Shown: piece after piece, positions 48,336-58,268 of the stretch
Position numbering within the stretch: position 1 is the stretch's first letter
Layout: the number at the start of each line of letters is the position of its first letter
Made by a program: the position numbers and the translations under genes
Source of the DNA: Leptospira bouyouniensis
GTDB lineage: Bacteria; Spirochaetota; Leptospiria; Leptospirales; Leptospiraceae
DNA length: 64,000 bases
Assembly: GCF_004769525.1 (NCBI RefSeq)
Contig: NZ_RQFT01000007.1
Span: forward strand, 372,001 to 436,000
Reading direction: 5' to 3'
The notes under the pieces: model-generated
What the model was told of the DNA's origin: nothing
What the model saw: only the letters and a program-made list of their open reading frames with translations
The model's database searches: none

Positions 48336-50414
48336 ATGGTTTCCAAATTCAATTTATTTTTCCTCATTTGTTTGTTCCTCGGGCCAAAACTATTACTCTC
48401 ACAAGAAACATCAAAAAAAGAACCAGAAACAATCGAGATCAAAGCGAATGTCGATTCAGCTTCCAAAAATACCAATTTTAGTAAAAACCCAACTGGATTC
48501 CAAAAAGAAATCAATTTAGATTCATCTAACACAAGATATACGAGTTTGCCCGACATTCTCAACCGAGAAGCAGGTGTCAGAATTCGCCAATACGGCGGAC
48601 TTGGTTCTTATTCAACACTTTCTCTTCGAGGAACCAATCCAAACCAATCGAAAATTTATTGGAATGGTGTTCCTATCAATAATTCATTAGGTGGCGAAAT
48701 TAATTTAGCTGATTTACCCTTTGATAATTTAGAAAAAATAGAAATTTATAAATCGGGGACACCAGCTGGTTTTTCAGGATCTGCTATTGGAGGATCCATC
48801 AATCTTGTTTCGAAAATTAAGATTGAAAAACCAATCACCCGTGTGAATTTAATGGGAGGTAGTTTTAAAACAGCAAAAGCTACCGTTACACATATGGACC
48901 AATTCAAGTATGGTTCCTATTTTGTGCAGGCTCTACAAGAGACATCAGACCAAAATTTTACGTATCTCAACAACAAAGGTACTGTATTATTTAATACTTA
49001 TGATGATACAATTGATGAAAGAAGGAATGCTCAGTTTCGAAAAACGGGTTTTACTGGAAATCTTGCGTTAGAACTAGGTAAAACCAAAGTCAATTTTTTG
49101 AATGATTATATCCACAGAAAACAAGGGTTACCTGGCCCAGGCAACAGGCAAACTACATCCGTAGGAAGAGTATTTAGCAAACTTTCTTCTGCTATTACAA
49201 CAGAAACCAATGAGTTTTTATTCACTAACTTAACTTTAGAAACTAAAACGTATGGAAATTTTTCTAGAGATGATTTGTTCGATCCAAAATCTGAGTTTAG
49301 TTTTGGCACTCCCAATGCGTACACAAAAACAAATCAGTATGGATTTCAATTATCTCCCACATTATACTTGTTAGATTACTTTCAAGTTTTGCGTGCTTCC
49401 CTACAAACAGAACAAGAGTTTTTTACAAGATACGAAAAACGTGCCAATCATGAGACTGAAAGAAAAGAACCAAAAAAAAGAAGGGATACCCAAAGTTTTA
49501 CATTCCAAGATGAAATTCGACTTTTTTCGAATCGTTTATTTCTTGTCCCACAAGTTCGGTTTGAAAGGTATACAGATCGATTTGGGAAGGATGAAACGAG
49601 CATTCGAAATCAATTGCTCGATCCTCTGAATGATGTTTTTTATGTAAGGCAGAATTTTATAAATCCAAGTTTTGGACTAAAAATTGTTTGGATCAAAAAA
49701 GAAAATTTGGAATTCGGAACACTTGCAAACATAAGTAAAGACTTTCGAATTCCTAGCTTTTTAGAGTTATTCGGAGAACGAGGTAGTATCGTTGGAAATA
49801 CAAAATTAAAACCAGAACAAAGTCGTAACGGTGATATGGGTTTTTATCTTCATACAAAAATAGGTTCCAATTGGAAAATCCAGTCGGATATCGCCTACTT
49901 TCAAAAACGAATTTTTGATATGATTTTATTTTTACCGAATTCTCAATTCACCTTGAGACCAGAAAATGTGGACCAAGCATTCATTCGAGGTGCTGAAACA
50001 AGTCACAACATTATTTGGAACAAAGGTGTAAAATTTAACTTCAATTATACTTACCAAGATGCAAGAAATTACTCCGACTCACCAGCATTAAATGGTAAAT
50101 ATTTACCATTACGATCCAAAAGCCAAGGGAGTGCCTTACTTGCATTTTTTAATGAAACTTCGGAAATTGGAATCGAATATCAATACATTGGAGCCAATTA
50201 CAGAGATCGTACGAATGAATATTTGGGATACTTACCTTCTCGCCAATTTTGGAATCTTTATATCCAATACTCAGCTTATAAAAACAAGGATACTGGAAAT
50301 GAATTGATTTTGGGATTTGAAGTGAGAAACTTATCTGACAAACGAGTCGAAGATTTGGTGGGGTATCCACTACCAGGACGTAGTTACTATTTGACTGGGA
50401 GTTATCGTTTCTAA
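48336..50414 (+). CDS. TonB-dependent outer-membrane receptor
   Basis: A 692-residue receptor; the ATG at 48336 starts a clean signal peptide (cut near LLSQE). The plug domain has LPDILNREAGVRIRQYGG, LSLRGTNPNQ and GSAIGGSINLVS. The barrel follows to a C-terminal Phe (YYLTGSYRF). The plug is BtuB/FepA-like, so cobalamin, haem or iron chelates are possible; no ligand is claimed. The stop overlaps the following lipoprotein start by one base, so they are coupled. Confidence 0.93.
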   Translation: MVSKFNLFFLICLFLGPKLLLSQETSKKEPETIEIKANVDSASKNTNFSKNPTGFQKEINLDSSNTRYTSLPDILNREAGVRIRQYGGLGSYSTLSLRGTNPNQSKIYWNGVPINNSLGGEINLADLPFDNLEKIEIYKSGTPAGFSGSAIGGSINLVSKIKIEKPITRVNLMGGSFKTAKATVTHMDQFKYGSYFVQALQETSDQNFTYLNNKGTVLFNTYDDTIDERRNAQFRKTGFTGNLALELGKTKVNFLNDYIHRKQGLPGPGNRQTTSVGRVFSKLSSAITTETNEFLFTNLTLETKTYGNFSRDDLFDPKSEFSFGTPNAYTKTNQYGFQLSPTLYLLDYFQVLRASLQTEQEFFTRYEKRANHETERKEPKKRRDTQSFTFQDEIRLFSNRLFLVPQVRFERYTDRFGKDETSIRNQLLDPLNDVFYVRQNFINPSFGLKIVWIKKENLEFGTLANISKDFRIPSFLELFGERGSIVGNTKLKPEQSRNGDMGFYLHTKIGSNWKIQSDIAYFQKRIFDMILFLPNSQFTLRPENVDQAFIRGAETSHNIIWNKGVKFNFNYTYQDARNYSDSPALNGKYLPLRSKSQGSALLAFFNETSEIGIEYQYIGANYRDRTNEYLGYLPSRQFWNLYIQYSAYKNKDTGNELILGFEVRNLSDKRVEDLVGYPLPGRSYYLTGSYRF

Positions 50415-51613
50415 TGGAAAAGTTATTAATTAAAAAACCACCAGTAAAGAAATGGACTGCAATTTTATCGTTTTTGTTTGTTTTCCAATGTAGCCAATTA
50501 GAAATCGAAAAACCAAATTTATTCCAATTCCTTTTTTTGTCATCCTCACCTACTTCCGTTGGAGTTGTCACATCTGATTTTGCCAGTGGTGGTCGATTCA
50601 AATCCTTTGAACCCAATTCGTTTACAACTTTTCCGACATCCATACCCATCCATTCTGATGCAGTCGGTCGTTATTCCAATGACCGAGTTTTTATCGTAAA
50701 CCGATTGAATCGAGATTCCATTCAAGTGCTGAATCCACAATTCGGATTTATCACCGAACAAGAGTTTAGTGTTGGGCAAGGAAAAAATCCACAAGACATT
50801 GCTGTTTGGAATGATAAATACTTTATTAGTTTGTACAACGCAGATGAACTTGTCATTCATAGTCGGGCTTCAGGAGTTAAAATTGGTGCGGTATCATTTG
50901 TTTCCCTTAAAGAAACTTTCTCCACTTCAGGAATCCCTGACTCTTCGGTAGAAGCATCCTATATGATCCAAGATGGATCTAGTTTGTTTATTTTATTACA
51001 AAGATTAGATCGTAATGATGTGTCCGGTTATCTACCACCTAACTCTGATTCTTATTTGGTCGAAGTAGATATGGATTTAAACCAAATCAAAACTGTCTAC
51101 ACTTTACCATATAGAAACCCGAGTTCCAAAATCCAAAAGGTATTTTTATTCGGAGAACCTCATTTAGTATTTTCTTGTGTGGGGCGAGTTGGATTCATTT
51201 CACAAATCGATGCAGGGATCATTGCATTCCGTTTGAGCACTAGGCAATTTCATCCAGAAAGATTGTATGCGGAACAAATCGCTGGAGGGGATATCCTATC
51301 CTTTCAAATTAAAAATGATGATTTCGGATATGCATCAGTTTTGGATGCGGGATTTAATAAAACCATCCAAGTATTTCGCCCTAGGACGGGAGAAAAAATA
51401 GGAACCCTCTTACAAATACCAGGAAATATTGGGATTAGTTTATCGGGTTTGTTACTCACAAATGAAGGAAAACTACTCGTAGGTTCCACTGATTTTTCAA
51501 GGCCTGGAATTTATGTGTATGATACCAATATAGGAAATGTTTTGCTGAACCCTATTCCAAGTTCAGTTGAGTTGACACCATTCGATATCTTCCAGTTGCA
51601 AAATCTTCCATAA
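50414..51613 (+). CDS. Lipoprotein coupled to the TonB-dependent receptor
   Basis: A 399-residue protein with an N-terminal signal and lipobox FQC (Cys about 26). The mature part is beta-rich with repeats such as NDRVFIVNRLNRDSIQVL and GKNPQDIAVWNDKYFIS, which looks like a beta-propeller. Its start overlaps the receptor stop by one base, so it is probably the receptor's surface or periplasmic partner. Ligand and exact family are unknown. Confidence 0.8.
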   Translation: MEKLLIKKPPVKKWTAILSFLFVFQCSQLEIEKPNLFQFLFLSSSPTSVGVVTSDFASGGRFKSFEPNSFTTFPTSIPIHSDAVGRYSNDRVFIVNRLNRDSIQVLNPQFGFITEQEFSVGQGKNPQDIAVWNDKYFISLYNADELVIHSRASGVKIGAVSFVSLKETFSTSGIPDSSVEASYMIQDGSSLFILLQRLDRNDVSGYLPPNSDSYLVEVDMDLNQIKTVYTLPYRNPSSKIQKVFLFGEPHLVFSCVGRVGFISQIDAGIIAFRLSTRQFHPERLYAEQIAGGDILSFQIKNDDFGYASVLDAGFNKTIQVFRPRTGEKIGTLLQIPGNIGISLSGLLLTNEGKLLVGSTDFSRPGIYVYDTNIGNVLLNPIPSSVELTPFDIFQLQNLP

Positions 51614-51648
51614 TTTTCATAATGGAAAAAGATAGGGGAATCTAATTT

Positions 51649-53301
51649 ATGTTAACTCTAAAAAAACATCCAAACGGTCCACTCGCCAAACAAGTTCTAC
51701 TCATCGTATTAGATGGTGTGGGTTATACAGAAAAAGGATTCGAAAATGGAAATGCAGTAGCAAAATCCAATATGCCTGTTCTAAAAAGTCTTTGGAAAAA
51801 CCATCCTACAGTTTTGTTAAAAGCACATGGAACTGCTGTCGGTATGCCAAGTGACGAGGATATGGGAAACTCGGAAGTGGGTCATAATGTATTAGGCTCT
51901 GGTCGAATTTTTGACCAAGGAGCAAAATTGGTTTCTCAATCCATCGATAGCGGAAGTTTATTTCGTGGTCCGATCTGGAAAAAGTTGATTTCTAATAGTA
52001 TCACAAACCAATCAACCTTTCATTTTATTGGTCTTTTTTCCGATGGAAATGTCCATAGCCATATTGATCACCTTAAAGCACTTATAGACCATGCGATCAA
52101 AGAAAATATTAAAAAAATCAGATTGCATATACTACTTGATGGAAGAGATGTTCCCGAAAAATCAGCGTTAGACTATCTCATACCTTTCGAAACTTATTTA
52201 GAAAATTATCGGAAAGCCGGAATGGATATCTGCATTGCTTCAGGTGGAGGTAGGATGGAGTTAACCATGGATCGTTATGATGCGGATTGGTCTATGGTGG
52301 AAAGAGGTTGGAACCATCATGTGGAAGGGGAAGGAAGAATTTTTCCTTCAGCAAAAGAAGCAATCGAGACATTTCGTTCAGAAAATCCTTCAGTTATCGA
52401 CCAATATTTACCTGGCTTTGTCATTGGAGATACAAATGGAAATCCTGTTGGAAAAATTTTAGACAAGGACTCTGTTGTTTTCTTTAACTTTCGAGGGGAT
52501 AGATCCATTGAAATTTCAAGAGCCTTTACAGAAGAAAACCTGACAACATTTAACCGCAAACGATTTCCAAAAGTTGAATTTGCAGGAATGATGCAATATG
52601 ATGGAGATTTATTCATCCCCAAACAATACTTAGTCGATCCTCCTGCAATTGACCGTACTATGGGAGAATATTTTGCCAATGAAGGGATTGCCCAGTATGC
52701 CCTCTCTGAAACTCAAAAGTTTGGGCATGTGACATTCTTTTGGAATGGAAACAAATCAGGATACTTTAACCAAAACTTAGAAACTTACGAGGAAGTAAAA
52801 TCAGACATTATTCCATTTGACCAAAAGCCCGAGATGAAGGCAAAAGAAATCACTGATAATTTGGTATTGGCACTCACTTCCCATAAATACCCCTTTCTAC
52901 GCGTCAACTATGCTAACGGAGATATGGTGGGCCATACAGGGAATATGGATGCAACTGTGAAAGGTTTAGAGTATTTGGATCTTTGCTTGGATCGAATCAA
53001 AAAAATATGTGATGAAACCAATACAGTTTTGTGTATCACTGCAGACCATGGAAATGCTGACGAAATGTACCAACTCGATAAAAAGGGAAATGCACAAACT
53101 GCAAAAGATGGAAAACCAGTTCCCAAAACAAGTCACACACTTAATCCCGTACAATTTGTACTTTATGACCCAAAAGGTAAAATAAAACTCAATACAAACA
53201 TACAAGAAAAGGGACTTGCCAATGTGGCGGCAACGATGATGGATTTATTGGGTTTTGAAGCACCAGAAGGATACCATCCAAGTCTAATTGATAGAAAGTA
53301 A
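51649..53301 (+). CDS. gpmI: Phosphoglycerate mutase, cofactor-independent
   Basis: A 550-residue enzyme that interconverts 3- and 2-phosphoglycerate with two manganese ions. Metal Asp is in [11 protein letters not shown], the phosphoserine is Ser75 in MGNSEVGHN, and the second metal site is in [11 protein letters not shown] with the Asp/His from [13 protein letters not shown]. Length and order are normal. It lies 35 bases after the receptor lipoprotein and is not functionally tied to it. Confidence 0.97.
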   Translation: MLTLKKHPNGPLAKQVLLIVLDGVGYTEKGFENGNAVAKSNMPVLKSLWKNHPTVLLKAHGTAVGMPSDEDMGNSEVGHNVLGSGRIFDQGAKLVSQSIDSGSLFRGPIWKKLISNSITNQSTFHFIGLFSDGNVHSHIDHLKALIDHAIKENIKKIRLHILLDGRDVPEKSALDYLIPFETYLENYRKAGMDICIASGGGRMELTMDRYDADWSMVERGWNHHVEGEGRIFPSAKEAIETFRSENPSVIDQYLPGFVIGDTNGNPVGKILDKDSVVFFNFRGDRSIEISRAFTEENLTTFNRKRFPKVEFAGMMQYDGDLFIPKQYLVDPPAIDRTMGEYFANEGIAQYALSETQKFGHVTFFWNGNKSGYFNQNLETYEEVKSDIIPFDQKPEMKAKEITDNLVLALTSHKYPFLRVNYANGDMVGHTGNMDATVKGLEYLDLCLDRIKKICDETNTVLCITADHGNADEMYQLDKKGNAQTAKDGKPVPKTSHTLNPVQFVLYDPKGKIKLNTNIQEKGLANVAATMMDLLGFEAPEGYHPSLIDRK

Positions 53302-53316
53302 ATTTTCTCGATTCTT

Positions 53317-55365
53317 ATGACCAAATGGATATTAATCTGTCTTCTGTTCAGTGTTACATTCGCCAGCTGTTCAGAAGATGGGATCGGATCTTTTTCAGAG
53401 GAGACCAAAGAAAAAATCCGCAAAAAAATCAAACAGGAAGGTTTCCAAGGTGTAGTTCTAATCTCACAAGATGATACTGTTTTATTTCGCGAAACAATCT
53501 CTTCTGGTAAAAGAAGGAAACGCTCACAATTATATAAAAAACATAACTTTCCTTTGGGTGAGTCATCCAAATTATTCACAACATATTTAATCCATAAACT
53601 TGTAGAAGATCAAAAAATATCATTGGTAGATCCAGTCCAAAAACATTTAAAGTGGTTTCCCAATTCCAAAATTACCATCGAACATTTGTTACGACACACT
53701 TCTGGATTACCAAAAATCATTGAATTTATTCCAAATTTTGACTCTGAACGATCCAATCTAAAAAGGGATGATATCAAAAAAACCTTTTTAGATTCCAACA
53801 TGAAACCAAATTTCGTTCCAGGAGAATACTGGAAATACAGTCGATTGGATTATTTATTTTTAGCTTATCTCATTGAATCCATCACCTCTAAATCTTATGC
53901 AACTGTAGTGAAGCATGAAATTTTCGAACCTTTAGGAATGAAAAATTCGCAAGTTGATGTGAGTGACATTCTCTTAGGAAATAGCGGGATATTAAGTACC
54001 CCTGAGGATTTACTTCTCTTTGTAGAAGCAATACGAAAAACAAAACATATATCAGCAAAATCGAAAGAATCTATCCTCAATAAAACCGTGTTAACCGATG
54101 CAATCACCGAAGATCCAATATCTTTTGGGGAAGGAGTTTATGTAGGTGATTATTTTTATTGGACTTATGGCAAAAAGAAAGGGATTTCCAACTTTATTTA
54201 CCATGATTTAAAAAGTAGAATTTTTATAACAATCGTAAGTCCCTATGGTACGAGTAAAGGGGATCTTTCCTCTATCAAATCTACACTGACAGAAATCATC
54301 TTCAGTGCAAAAAAACTTAATCTTAAAAAGAAAACAACATCAACAAACGAAGTTTACATTGAAGATCTTATGAAAGAAGAGAAAGTTCCTTCACTTGGAA
54401 TTGCTGTTTATAAAAATTACAACTTAAGTTGGAAAAAAATGTATGGAACAAAATCTCAACATACATTGTTTCGTGCTGGATCTCTTTCAAAAACAATGAC
54501 TGCAACAGCAACTTTGAAATTGGTAGAACTTGGGCAATTGGATTTATATTCTAATTGGATTGGAAAACTAAAGCAGTACAAAGTGTCCGTTCCTAAAGGT
54601 AAAAAAAGAAGTTTGGTAAATTTGGATTTATTATTATCTCACACAAGTGGGTTAACAGAAAAAGGAAATTGGGATGACCCAATTAACTCTGGAAAAAAAC
54701 ACCTCAAAGATTTAAAAGATACCAATGCCACAAAAGGAAATGGATTAAAATTATATTATAAACCAGGTACAAAGTCTCGATATTCTGGAGGTGGTTTTAG
54801 TATTGTCCAAGAAATCCTAACAGAACGTACCGGAAAACCATTCCCAACTTTGATGGATGAAATAGTTTTTTTACCATTACAAATGAAACGCAGCACATTT
54901 AGGCAGAATCTAACAGATGCAGATGATCGTTGTTATGGTTATGATGAACTAGGAAAAATATTACCTGAAAAAAAATTCGTAACTCCCGAGTTATCATCGG
55001 GAGGCCTATGGACAACGCCAGAAGAGATTGGAACGGTTTTTATCGAGGTAGCGAAAGCCAAACAAGGCCGTTCTGACTTTTTAAACAAGGAATCTGCCGA
55101 ATACTTACTCTCACCAAAAATGAGCGCTGCCAGTTTGACCGTCCATGCCCTCGTGGCACATGGATTTTTTTTGAATCGCACCGGGAGAACAGAGTATTTC
55201 TTCCATGGTGGTCATACAAAGGGACATAAGTCGCTCGCCATCTTCAATGCTGAAAAAGGTTATGGAGTGGTCATTATGACCAATTCAGAGAATGGTTCAA
55301 AACTCATATGGAGGATACTCCGGACCATTTCCGTGGATGAAAAATGGGATAAGTTTGTGAATTAA
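53317..55365 (+). CDS. Double serine-hydrolase lipoprotein with one degenerate domain
   Basis: A 682-residue probable lipoprotein (lipobox FASC, Cys about 19) with two beta-lactamase-fold domains in tandem. The second has SxxK at Ser389/Lys392 (AGSLSKTM) and a YSG motif (SRYSGGGF), so it looks active. The first has Glu82 where Ser should be (LGESSKLF, Lys85) and YSR in place of YSN, so it is probably inactive. Both have the HTSGL stretch. It lies 15 bases after gpmI. An esterase or peptidase role is possible; substrate unknown. Confidence 0.88.
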   Translation: MTKWILICLLFSVTFASCSEDGIGSFSEETKEKIRKKIKQEGFQGVVLISQDDTVLFRETISSGKRRKRSQLYKKHNFPLGESSKLFTTYLIHKLVEDQKISLVDPVQKHLKWFPNSKITIEHLLRHTSGLPKIIEFIPNFDSERSNLKRDDIKKTFLDSNMKPNFVPGEYWKYSRLDYLFLAYLIESITSKSYATVVKHEIFEPLGMKNSQVDVSDILLGNSGILSTPEDLLLFVEAIRKTKHISAKSKESILNKTVLTDAITEDPISFGEGVYVGDYFYWTYGKKKGISNFIYHDLKSRIFITIVSPYGTSKGDLSSIKSTLTEIIFSAKKLNLKKKTTSTNEVYIEDLMKEEKVPSLGIAVYKNYNLSWKKMYGTKSQHTLFRAGSLSKTMTATATLKLVELGQLDLYSNWIGKLKQYKVSVPKGKKRSLVNLDLLLSHTSGLTEKGNWDDPINSGKKHLKDLKDTNATKGNGLKLYYKPGTKSRYSGGGFSIVQEILTERTGKPFPTLMDEIVFLPLQMKRSTFRQNLTDADDRCYGYDELGKILPEKKFVTPELSSGGLWTTPEEIGTVFIEVAKAKQGRSDFLNKESAEYLLSPKMSAASLTVHALVAHGFFLNRTGRTEYFFHGGHTKGHKSLAIFNAEKGYGVVIMTNSENGSKLIWRILRTISVDEKWDKFVN

Positions 55366-55409
55366 ACTATTGACCAAATTTTTAAATTGGCTATTCTCTA
55401 AGCGATTCG

Positions 55410-55748
55410 ATGGAATATACAGAATCTAAATCTAACGGAATTGTAGTCCTTAAATTGTTTGGCAACTTAGATATGTTAAATGCCGGCATTCTTAAAGAAA
55501 GGATCAAAGAATCTGCGTCCCAATCGGAACATTGTTTCATTTTTGATTTAGAAGGTGTCAGTTTTATCGACTCTTCTGGATTTGGGCTCATCATGTCCCT
55601 GAATGACAAACTAACAGAATTAGGTGGAGGATTGCGCATTGTGAACGTATCCAAAACCATCCGTCAAATTTTCCGTATCTCTAAAATTTCCTCCGTGATC
55701 CAAATTTTTGAATCGACTGAGGAAGCCATCCAATCATTTCACCCTTAA
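55410..55748 (+). CDS. STAS-domain anti-anti-sigma factor-like protein
   Basis: A 112-residue STAS domain with the phosphorylatable Ser in SFIDSSGFGLIM. It lies 44 bases after the double hydrolase gene and converges with the HAMP-SpoIIE-TPR phosphatase gene 39 bases away. That phosphatase could dephosphorylate it, but no RsbW-like kinase is nearby. It is the second STAS protein in the window. Confidence 0.93.
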   Translation: MEYTESKSNGIVVLKLFGNLDMLNAGILKERIKESASQSEHCFIFDLEGVSFIDSSGFGLIMSLNDKLTELGGGLRIVNVSKTIRQIFRISKISSVIQIFESTEEAIQSFHP

Positions 55749-55787
55749 TCCATTTCAAAAAAACCACCAAAGATTATGCACCTTTTG

Positions 55788-58184
55788 TTAGGTGACAGAT
55801 GTAGTAACCATTTTTTTCCAAAAGTTTTTAAGTTTCAATAGTTTAGGGTTTTCCGGTGACATTTCTTGTAATGCAAGTAAAACTTCCTTAGAACGTTCAA
55901 TGTCTCTTCGGTGCATCAGAATTTCTGCAAGCAAAAGTAAATTGTTAAAATTTTTAGGATCCCGATATCTCAACCTCTCTGCATAATCAGTCGCAAGGAC
56001 AAAATCTCGTTTTTGTTTATGAGCAAATGCAATATAAAATAAAAAATCAGTATCACCTGGATTCAATTGTAAATATCGATTCGCAAGGGAAATTGCCTTT
56101 TCATAATCTTTTGATTTCATATAGAGTTTGGACAATTCTCTCAAACAATACAAATCATCTGGTTCAGATTCCAGTGCAATTTCTAATGCATAAATGGCAT
56201 GATTCCACTCTCCATCGCGGTATGACTGAATTCCTTCACCTAACATTTTGTAGTATGTATTATTCTTTGATGATTCTTTGGCTGCGTGTGCGACTTCTTC
56301 TAAAAAGGAAATTCTCATCAAACTCAAATCATCAGTGAGTTCGCCAAAAAGTTGCATCACCTTACAAATTTCACCTAGTTCTCCACCACCATCTTTGACG
56401 TGGCGTAAAAACACAGTTTCATCATCATTGATCATTCGATTTCCACCGGAAACACCAACAAACAAATCATCTCTACCATCTGATCCAAGTATCAAAATGT
56501 CACCTGGTCGTAGTGGATAAATTTGGATTACAACTTCGTCTCCACTCATTTCAGTGAAACCAATCTTACGTAGAGAATGTTCATTTTCCAAGAAACTTGC
56601 ATTGCCATCACGGTATAAAACAATCCATGGATGTTCGGCATTGATATAATATAAGGTTCCAGTTTCCTCGTCCACCAAACCTAAAATAGCCGACAACAGC
56701 ATATGACCATCAAAACTGATAAACACATTATGAACTTCTTGGAAACATTCTTTTAACCAACGTTCAGGATGGCGGTCTTGCATATATCTTAGTTTTTGTG
56801 TACGAGTGATAATGGATTTAAATACAGTTCCCATCACCAGAGCACCACCTGCTCCCTGGATAGATTTACCCATAGCGTCCGCATTCAAAAATACAGTATA
56901 TTTTTTACCCATTAGATAAATTGAATCAGAAACAGATAAATCCCCACCGATTTCCGACTGTTTGTTTCGAAATTGAAACTGTTTCATTTGTCTTTCAAAG
57001 ATTTGTATCGAAACAGTTTCCGATTTTGCGAATGATCCTTTTAATGGTTTGATGAGTAATGATGTGAGAAAATAATCTCCATTTTGTTTTTCTTGCATCT
57101 TTTGCATTTCAGATAAGGTTTCATTCAGTTCCTTTGTCCTCTGGTCGACCATTTCTTCCAAATGGTTTTGGTGTTCTGCCAACTCTTCTTTCATTTCTAC
57201 AAACACTCTACCCATTTGCCCAATTTCATCACTACGATGTGTAGGAAGAGTTTCAGGTTTCCATTGGTCTAAATCTACCATTGCAGTAGTTAAAAGTTTG
57301 ATTGCTTCCACCATATCCCTTGAAAACAAAAATGAGATCAAAAAAATAACACCACATAATAGTAATGAGGCGACAACGAAAAAGGACCAAATTTTCCAAG
57401 TTTTGGATTCTACCTCGTTTTCATCTATCATCACATGAAATACAAGTTGTTTGACAGTTTGTGAACTCCCTGAATAAGGAATTTTCACTAAGTAATAAGG
57501 TTTGTTTTGAAAATGGAATCGTTGTTCTTCCAATAAAAAATTTGGATTTTCATTCATTACCATGCGGATCATATCAGAGCCAACAGTTTTCACTTTTCCA
57601 TCTTGGAATATGGCTAGATGGATTCTGTTATCTTTGGAAATGGTTTTTGTAAAACTGTCATCAACAACCTGACCTATGAGTAATGTTCCTCGCCCAAATA
57701 ATGGCGCTGCCAATCGAAACCCGAGTCCACTATGACCATCTTCCAAGGCTGCTGTTGCCTGGCCGTTCAATGCATTTTGAATGATGGGTTGGTTTTTTTT
57801 ATCATCACCAAAATCCTTTGGTCTGTGAACTCGAAAGACAACTTTTCCCTGGTTGTCTCCTAGTTCAAAAATGGAAAGACCATAACGTTTTAAAATTTGT
57901 TGTAAATAAGGAAGTTCTTTTTGTAAAAGAGAACGGTCGCTGAGACCTCTTTCTAAAATTTCTCTCGTTCTTGCATTGAATGTAATTTCTTCTAATAATA
58001 ATCTAAGTTTTTCTTCTTTAAACTCTAATTCCCTTTGAAAATTCCTAGATAAGTCTTCTGCCCGTTGAGTTTGAGGTATGTTCTTTACCGATTGCAGTAA
58101 ATAGGCAAAACTAGTCGTGAGAGCAATTACAAGAAGAATTTGACTCACACTCAATATTAATAAGAATTTGTAACGTATGCTCAT
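55788..58184 (-). CDS. Membrane HAMP-SpoIIE phosphatase with TPR tail
   Basis: A 798-residue protein: TM1 (about 8-28), a periplasmic sensor of about 240 residues, TM2 (about 270-292), HAMP (about 293-345), a coiled coil, a PP2C/SpoIIE domain (about 375-620) and a C-terminal TPR region (about 645-790). Phosphatase aspartates are in NADAMGKSI, LGSDGRDD and LTDDLSLM. The first motif departs from DVSGHG. It is divergent from the pgsB gene across 84 bases. Confidence 0.92.
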   Translation of the reverse strand: MSIRYKFLLILSVSQILLVIALTTSFAYLLQSVKNIPQTQRAEDLSRNFQRELEFKEEKLRLLLEEITFNARTREILERGLSDRSLLQKELPYLQQILKRYGLSIFELGDNQGKVVFRVHRPKDFGDDKKNQPIIQNALNGQATAALEDGHSGLGFRLAAPLFGRGTLLIGQVVDDSFTKTISKDNRIHLAIFQDGKVKTVGSDMIRMVMNENPNFLLEEQRFHFQNKPYYLVKIPYSGSSQTVKQLVFHVMIDENEVESKTWKIWSFFVVASLLLCGVIFLISFLFSRDMVEAIKLLTTAMVDLDQWKPETLPTHRSDEIGQMGRVFVEMKEELAEHQNHLEEMVDQRTKELNETLSEMQKMQEKQNGDYFLTSLLIKPLKGSFAKSETVSIQIFERQMKQFQFRNKQSEIGGDLSVSDSIYLMGKKYTVFLNADAMGKSIQGAGGALVMGTVFKSIITRTQKLRYMQDRHPERWLKECFQEVHNVFISFDGHMLLSAILGLVDEETGTLYYINAEHPWIVLYRDGNASFLENEHSLRKIGFTEMSGDEVVIQIYPLRPGDILILGSDGRDDLFVGVSGGNRMINDDETVFLRHVKDGGGELGEICKVMQLFGELTDDLSLMRISFLEEVAHAAKESSKNNTYYKMLGEGIQSYRDGEWNHAIYALEIALESEPDDLYCLRELSKLYMKSKDYEKAISLANRYLQLNPGDTDFLFYIAFAHKQKRDFVLATDYAERLRYRDPKNFNNLLLLAEILMHRRDIERSKEVLLALQEMSPENPKLLKLKNFWKKMVTTSVT

Positions 58185-58228
58185 AGAAAACTACGTGAAT
58201 CTTCTCAAATTTACGTTACAATCAAATG

Positions 58229-58249
58229 ACATTCCTTTGAAGGAAATGT
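58229..58249. promoter_or_regulatory. Inverted repeat in a divergent promoter gap
   Basis: A near-palindrome ACATTCCTT-TG-AAGGAAATGT with one extra base sits in the 84-base gap between the SpoIIE phosphatase gene and pgsB. It could be an operator controlling one or both genes. Only the position and symmetry support this. Confidence 0.35.
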
Positions 58250-58268
58250 ATCATCTGGAAATTTTCAA

